Source: an uncultured Pseudomonadota bacterium
GTDB lineage: Bacteria; Pseudomonadota; Gammaproteobacteria; Steroidobacterales; Steroidobacteraceae
Reading direction: 5' to 3'
NCBI GenBank assembly: GCA_903828595.1
Contig: CAIKMS010000015.1
Location: 1 to 64,000 of the forward strand
DNA: 64,000 nt
Shown here in pieces: positions 62,420 to 64,000 of the stretch. Positions within the stretch are counted from its first letter, which is position 1. Every line of letters begins with the position of its first letter. Position numbers and translations under genes: made by a program. Below the pieces are notes generated by a model. The model ran no database searches and was not told the origin of the DNA. It saw nothing but the letters and a program-made list of their open reading frames with translations.

Positions 62420-64000
62420 ATGGCAGGCCGTATCCCGCAAAATTTCATAGACGAAGTCGTTGCGCGCACCGATATTGTGGAGATCATCGGCACGCGCATT
62501 GCGCTCAAAAAAGCCGGCCGCGAATGGAAAGCCTGCTGCCCGTTTCATGGCGAAAAGACTCCGTCTTTCACAGTCTCCCAAACCAAGCAGTTCTACCACT
62601 GCTTTGGCTGCGGTGCGCACGGCACCGCCTTAGGCTTTTTAATCGAACACGACCGAATGAGCTTTGTGGAGGCGGTGGAAGACCTTGCTAACCGGGCAGG
62701 GCTGGAAATTCCGCGCGAGGGCCCCAGCACCCCTTCAGATCGGGATCGCCAGGAAAGCGATCTGTTTGCGCTGATGACTCAGGCCGACCAGCACTTTCGT
62801 GAGTGCCTTAGAGACAGCGACCGAGCCAAAGACTATTTAAAAGGCCGTGGGTTAAGCGGCGAGACGGCCGCGCGCTACCACTTAGGCTACGCGCCACCGG
62901 GCTGGGATGCCGTCCTCAAAAAGTTTGGCGCTACGGAAGCAGGACGCACCGCCTTAAGTGACTGCGGATTAATCATCGAGCGCTCCGGCGATAGCGATAA
63001 GGCCGTGTCTAACGGCTTTTATGACCGCTTTCGAGACCGGGTCATGTTCCCGATTCGCGATTCGCGGGGTCGAGTCGTCGGCTTTGGTGGACGGGTGATT
63101 GATCAGGGCGAGCCTAAGTATTTGAACTCGCCCGAGACTGCGTTATTTCACAAGGGTCGCGAGCTATACGGACTGTATGAAGCCCGCCAAGAACTGCGCC
63201 AGATCAACCAGTTACTGATCGTAGAAGGCTATATGGACGTGGTGCGCCTGGCCCAGGCCGGCATTCACTACGCCGTGGCAACCTTGGGCACGGCAACTAC
63301 CCCGGAACATCTGAACCGTTTGTTCAGGGTCTGCAGTGACGTTGTTTTTTGCTTTGACGGCGACCGCGCGGGGCGACAAGCGGCTTGGCGAGCCCTGGAA
63401 ACCTCATTGACCCACGCTCGTGATGGCCGCCAACTGAAATTCTTATTTCTGCCAGACGGCCATGACCCTGACACGTTGGTGGCTGAGGAAGGCAAGGCGG
63501 CCTTTGAGCAGCGACTCTCACAGGCCATGCCGCTGTCCGAATACCTGGTAACCCACCTGGCCCAGCAGATCGATCGGGATACCGTCGACGGTCGCGCCAA
63601 ACTCGCCGAACTTGCTCGCCCGTTGGTTCAAAAACTGCCGGCCGGTGTCTATCGCGAACTTTTGATTGATCGACTGGCCAGCGAAGTGCGAATGCCCTCA
63701 CCGCGCTTAGCCGGCTTACTCGGATTAAACGAGACCCAGTCAGGCAACACCACCACCGGTGGCTATACCCGGCCACTAGCCCCCACTCGCAGTTACGGAC
63801 GGGGCAATCTAACCAGCCAGGCCATTGCCCGGGTGCTGCAAAACCCCGGAGCCGCCCGTTACTTAGGCCCGGTGGAGTCGTTGCGCCAAGGCGTTGAGGA
63901 TCGTGGCCTGGAGGTTCTGCTGGAATTGGTTCAGTGCTTACATGGCGAGCCCCACCTGAGTTCTGCACAGCTGGTGGAGCGTTGGCGCGACAGACCGGAG
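62420..64000 (+). CDS. dnaG: DNA primase (runs off the window end)
   Basis: Makes RNA primers at the replication fork. From ATG 62420, 527 codons remain open to the last base. The zinc-finger ligands C40, H43, C61 and C64 (CPFH and CFGC) fall at the same residue numbers as in E. coli. The TOPRIM domain follows with LLIVEGYMDVVRLAQ (near 271) and FCFDGDRAGRQAAWRAL (near 313), supplying the Glu and DxD metal ligands. The helicase-binding C-terminus starts near residue 440 and is cut by the window end. Confidence 0.96.
   Translation, partial: MAGRIPQNFIDEVVARTDIVEIIGTRIALKKAGREWKACCPFHGEKTPSFTVSQTKQFYHCFGCGAHGTALGFLIEHDRMSFVEAVEDLANRAGLEIPREGPSTPSDRDRQESDLFALMTQADQHFRECLRDSDRAKDYLKGRGLSGETAARYHLGYAPPGWDAVLKKFGATEAGRTALSDCGLIIERSGDSDKAVSNGFYDRFRDRVMFPIRDSRGRVVGFGGRVIDQGEPKYLNSPETALFHKGRELYGLYEARQELRQINQLLIVEGYMDVVRLAQAGIHYAVATLGTATTPEHLNRLFRVCSDVVFCFDGDRAGRQAAWRALETSLTHARDGRQLKFLFLPDGHDPDTLVAEEGKAAFEQRLSQAMPLSEYLVTHLAQQIDRDTVDGRAKLAELARPLVQKLPAGVYRELLIDRLASEVRMPSPRLAGLLGLNETQSGNTTTGGYTRPLAPTRSYGRGNLTSQAIARVLQNPGAARYLGPVESLRQGVEDRGLEVLLELVQCLHGEPHLSSAQLVERWRDRPE

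Noticed and set aside
63324-63968. 214-codon open frame antisense to dnaG
   Set aside because: It lies wholly within dnaG and its product looks like antisense noise.

Overview
This window is chromosomal housekeeping DNA from a gammaproteobacterium. Support comes from the 16S rRNA 5' end, the tyrS-rRNA junction, the anmK/erpA neighbourhood, a Pil-Chp chemotaxis cluster next to gshB-tonB-yqgE-ruvX-pyrB, pilT/pilU beside yggS-proC-yggT-yggU, a split cobalamin-dependent ribonucleotide reductase (NrdJa/NrdJb) and rpsU-yqeY-dnaG. Several of these gene orders resemble Pseudomonas, so I place it near Pseudomonadales without naming a genus. There are no insertion sequences, phage genes, CRISPR arrays or obvious islands, and composition looks even throughout.

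Layout. 1-630: 5' end of a 16S gene on the minus strand with its leader and two strong promoters. 630-9450: tyrS, an M23 peptidase, anmK, ppk/ppx (convergent), erpA and a DUF6776-like protein. 9519-14775: hemJ (frameshifted as read), rppH, tyrA, pdxH, a HisN-like phosphatase, a PduO-type cobalamin adenosyltransferase and ampD. 14880-18688: a 40-residue ORF, rsmE, mrcB (PBP1B) and an LpoP-like lipoprotein. 18694-27642: pilG-pilH-pilI-pilJ-chpA-chpC on the minus strand. 27919-32761: gshB, tonB, yqgE, ruvX, pyrB and a PyrK-like gene. 32801-36140: three tandem PilT/PilU-family ATPases. 36234-38681: yggS-proC-yggT-yggU. 38705-46800: an alpha/beta hydrolase, an FKBP isomerase, msrB, htpG, a small orphan, ppnN, an L,D-transpeptidase, a small lipoprotein and an MltD-like transglycosylase. 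46885-48861: small conserved genes. 48895-51773: nrdJa-nrdJb. 52349-54375: hsp20 and a DegP-type protease. 54520-61556: an NDUFA9-like SDR, phzF, cca, midA, folM, folK, folB and tsaD. 61671-64000: rpsU, yqeY and dnaG, which runs off the window.

How the genes fit together. The Pil-Chp cluster, tonB and the three retraction ATPases form one functional block for type IV pilus twitching and surface sensing, split by the glutathione and pyrimidine genes. The cobalamin adenosyltransferase can supply cofactor to NrdJ. HtpG and Hsp20 each have a candidate sigma-32 promoter.

I did not find a convincing undescribed system. The items most worth a second look are: a PilJ with no periplasmic sensor domain; a third, divergent PilT/U paralogue translationally coupled to pilU; a PyrK-like electron-transfer gene coupled to pyrB; a promoter region for nrdJ with two near-identical NrdR-like boxes and a perfect DnaA box; apparent single-base indels in hemJ and yggU; and a stop-codon palindrome in rpsU.
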